NCBI GenBank assembly: GCA_003525525.1
Contig: DQED01000301.1
Coordinates: forward strand, 1 to 16,708
Direction: 5' to 3'
DNA length: 16,708 bases
Source: Desulfovibrio sp.
GTDB taxonomy: Bacteria; Desulfobacterota; Desulfovibrionia; Desulfovibrionales; Desulfovibrionaceae
A program made the position numbers and the translations under genes. Below, piece by piece: positions 14,993 through 16,708 of this stretch. How positions within the stretch are numbered: the first letter of the stretch is position 1; each line of letters begins with the position of its first letter. A model generated the notes under the pieces. That model saw only the letters and a program-made list of their open reading frames with translations, did no database searches and was not told where the DNA came from.

Positions 14993-16708
14993 TTATTTGA
15001 TTTGGTCTGTTTCGGAACGGGCGTTCTGTGAACCTTGATGGGAAGGCCGGCGCGAGAGCCGCCAGGCTGCGAAGCGCTCTTGCAGGCCCACCACGAAGAC
15101 GAAGAACACCGGCACGAAGAAAATGGCGAGCACCGTCGCGGTGACCATGCCGCCGAATACGCCGGTCCCGATGGCGTGCTGGGTTTCGGCGCTGGCCCCG
15201 CTGGCGAGCATCAGCGGCACCACGCCCAGGCCGAAGGCCAACGACGTCATCAGAATCGGGCGCAGGCGCAGCCGGGCCGCCGTCACCGCCGCTTCCGCCA
15301 GTCCCTTGCCCTGCTGCTGCAACTGCTTGGCGAGCTCGATGATGAGAATGGCGTTTTTAGCCGACAGACCGATAACGGTGATCATGCCGACCTTGAAGAA
15401 CACGTCGTTGGGCATGCCGCGCAGCAGCACCGCCCCCACGGCGCCCAGCAGGCCCAGCGGCACCACCAGCATGACCGACAGCGGGATCGACCAGCTCTCG
15501 TACAGAGCGGCCAACACCAGAAACACCACCAGGATCGACAGCGCCATCAGCAGCGGCGCTTGCGTGGCGGACTGGCGCTCCTGCAGGGATTGTCCTGTCC
15601 AGGACACCGCGAAGCCCGGCGGCAACTGTGCCGCCAGCCGCTCCATCTCGGCCATCGCCTCGCCGCTGGAGACGCCGGGAGCTGCATTGCCGGAGATGCG
15701 CGCCGCCGGGAAGCCCTGGTAGCGCACCAGTTGCAACGGTGTCTCGCTCCATGCCGGGGTCACCACTTCGGACAGGGGCATCATGCCGCCGTTGGCGTTG
15801 CGCACATAGAGCTTGAGCACGTCGTCGATCTGCATGCGGGCCGACGCTTCGGCTTGGATGATGACCTGCTGCATGCGCCCGTCATTGGGGAAGTCGTTGA
15901 CGTAGTGAGACCCCATCGCGGTGGACAGCGTGTCGCTGATGCTGGTGAACGACACGCCCAACGCCTCGGCCTTGTCCCGGTCGATGTCCAGGCGGATGCT
16001 GGAGCCGGCTGGAAGGCTGTCGGCATAAACGCCGCTGACGAGTCGGCTCTTCTGCGCCAGTGCAAGCAGCTTGGTCTCCGCCGCCTGGAGCGCGGCATAG
16101 CCCTGGTTGGCCCGGTCCTGCAGGCGCATGGTGAAGCCGGAGCTGTTGCCAAGTTCGTCGATGGCCGGCGGCAGCAGGGTGACCACTGTTCCTTCTATGG
16201 CGCCGGACAGGGCCGTCTGGGCCAGGGCGACTTCGCCCTGGGCCGTGGCGCCATTGCGCTCGCCCCAGTCCTTGAGCATGGTGAAGGCCATGGCCGCGTT
16301 TGGGCCGGAGCCGGAGAAGCCAAAGCCGACGACGGTCATGTTGGATCGGATCGATGGGCGCGCGGCCGCGTGCTGCTCGTAGGCCTTGACCACTTCCAGC
16401 GTGCGCTCGACGGTGGCATCGGCGGGCAACTGGATGGAAGTCAAGAAATAGCCCTGGTCTTCCTCCGGCAGGAAGGACGATGGCAAATGGCGGAAAGACG
16501 CCATGAGGGCTGCGCAGAGCGCGGCGAACACCAGCATCATCCGTCCTGTTCGGGTCAGCAGCTTGCCCAAGCGCATTGCATAGCGCGAGGTCATGCGCTC
16601 GAAGCGGCGGTTGAACCAGCCGAGAAAACCGCGCTTCTCGTGGCGCCCCGGAGCGTGGGGCCTGAGCAACGTCGCGCAGAGAGCGGGCGTCAGGGTCAGC
16701 GCGAGGAA
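14993..16708 (-). CDS. RND multidrug efflux permease, C-terminal 571 residues (partial)
   Basis: The frame is open to the window edge at 16708, so the N-terminal half lies outside; the visible part starts FLALTLTPALCATLL, the end of the first transmembrane block of AcrB/MexB-type pumps. It then has the second periplasmic loop starting after a helix (MLVFAALCAALMAS), with FLPEEDQGYF, GFGFSGSGPNAAMAF and later SWTGQSLQERQS, followed by the six C-terminal helices. The proton-relay lysine is in GLSAKNAILIIELAK. Such pumps export hydrophobic drugs from the inner membrane and periplasm with an adaptor and an outer-membrane channel. The C-terminal tail is hydrophilic. The gene ends 184 bp before the phosphoramidate-type cluster and is probably unrelated to it. 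The particular subfamily cannot be told. Confidence 0.92.
   Translation of the reverse strand, partial: FLALTLTPALCATLLRPHAPGRHEKRGFLGWFNRRFERMTSRYAMRLGKLLTRTGRMMLVFAALCAALMASFRHLPSSFLPEEDQGYFLTSIQLPADATVERTLEVVKAYEQHAAARPSIRSNMTVVGFGFSGSGPNAAMAFTMLKDWGERNGATAQGEVALAQTALSGAIEGTVVTLLPPAIDELGNSSGFTMRLQDRANQGYAALQAAETKLLALAQKSRLVSGVYADSLPAGSSIRLDIDRDKAEALGVSFTSISDTLSTAMGSHYVNDFPNDGRMQQVIIQAEASARMQIDDVLKLYVRNANGGMMPLSEVVTPAWSETPLQLVRYQGFPAARISGNAAPGVSSGEAMAEMERLAAQLPPGFAVSWTGQSLQERQSATQAPLLMALSILVVFLVLAALYESWSIPLSVMLVVPLGLLGAVGAVLLRGMPNDVFFKVGMITVIGLSAKNAILIIELAKQLQQQGKGLAEAAVTAARLRLRPILMTSLAFGLGVVPLMLASGASAETQHAIGTGVFGGMVTATVLAIFFVPVFFVFVVGLQERFAAWRLSRRPSHQGSQNARSETDQIK

Noticed and set aside
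1..16708. tRNA, rRNA, CRISPR array, transposase or integrase
   Set aside because: Looked for by eye on both strands; no cloverleaf-like element, regular spaced repeats or recombinase motifs were seen.

Overview
The window is GC-rich except at its left end, where about 600 bases are clearly AT-rich. All complete genes lie on the minus strand, so transcription runs from high to low coordinates. The protein content fits a high-GC proteobacterium. A Desulfovibrionaceae-like sulfate reducer is my best guess, but this is a weak inference from general protein character and there is no rRNA or marker gene to confirm it.

Region A (1-600, plus strand): the 3' part of an AT-rich gene of unknown function, open from the first base of the window. 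It looks foreign compared with everything to its right. Region B (601-799): a short intergenic stretch rich in hairpins, bounded by a near-perfect 12-bp inverted repeat.

Region C (800-8160, minus strand): a phosphonate-scavenging operon. In transcription order it holds a periplasmic binding protein, an ABC ATPase, a fused double permease, phosphonoacetaldehyde hydrolase (phnX), a class III PLP enzyme that is probably the (R)-1-hydroxy-2-aminoethylphosphonate ammonia-lyase PbfA, and 2-aminoethylphosphonate-pyruvate transaminase (phnW). Together they import aminoethylphosphonates, convert them to phosphonoacetaldehyde by two entry routes, and split the C-P bond to give acetaldehyde and phosphate.

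Region D (8161-8561): a 400-bp gap with a promoter-like element inside an inverted repeat and several hairpins. It is the likely control region of operon C.

Region E (8562-14808, minus strand): six tightly packed genes whose set matches the Campylobacter jejuni O-methyl phosphoramidate capsule pathway. They are a glutamine-kinase-like three-domain PEP-synthase relative, a class I glutamine amidotransferase, a sugar-type/LicC-like cytidylyltransferase, a methyltransferase, an APS-kinase-like small kinase and a sulfotransferase-fold protein. I read this as a P-N bond (phosphoramidate) biosynthesis and transfer cassette. The sulfotransferase-like protein is the candidate phosphoramidate transferase, because its proposed donor (3'-phospho-CDP-amidate) is a structural analogue of PAPS. 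This is the most interesting part of the window.

Region F (14809-16708, minus strand): a short intergenic region and the C-terminal half of an RND (AcrB/MexB-type) efflux permease, cut by the window edge. No tRNA, rRNA, CRISPR array, transposase or integrase gene was seen.
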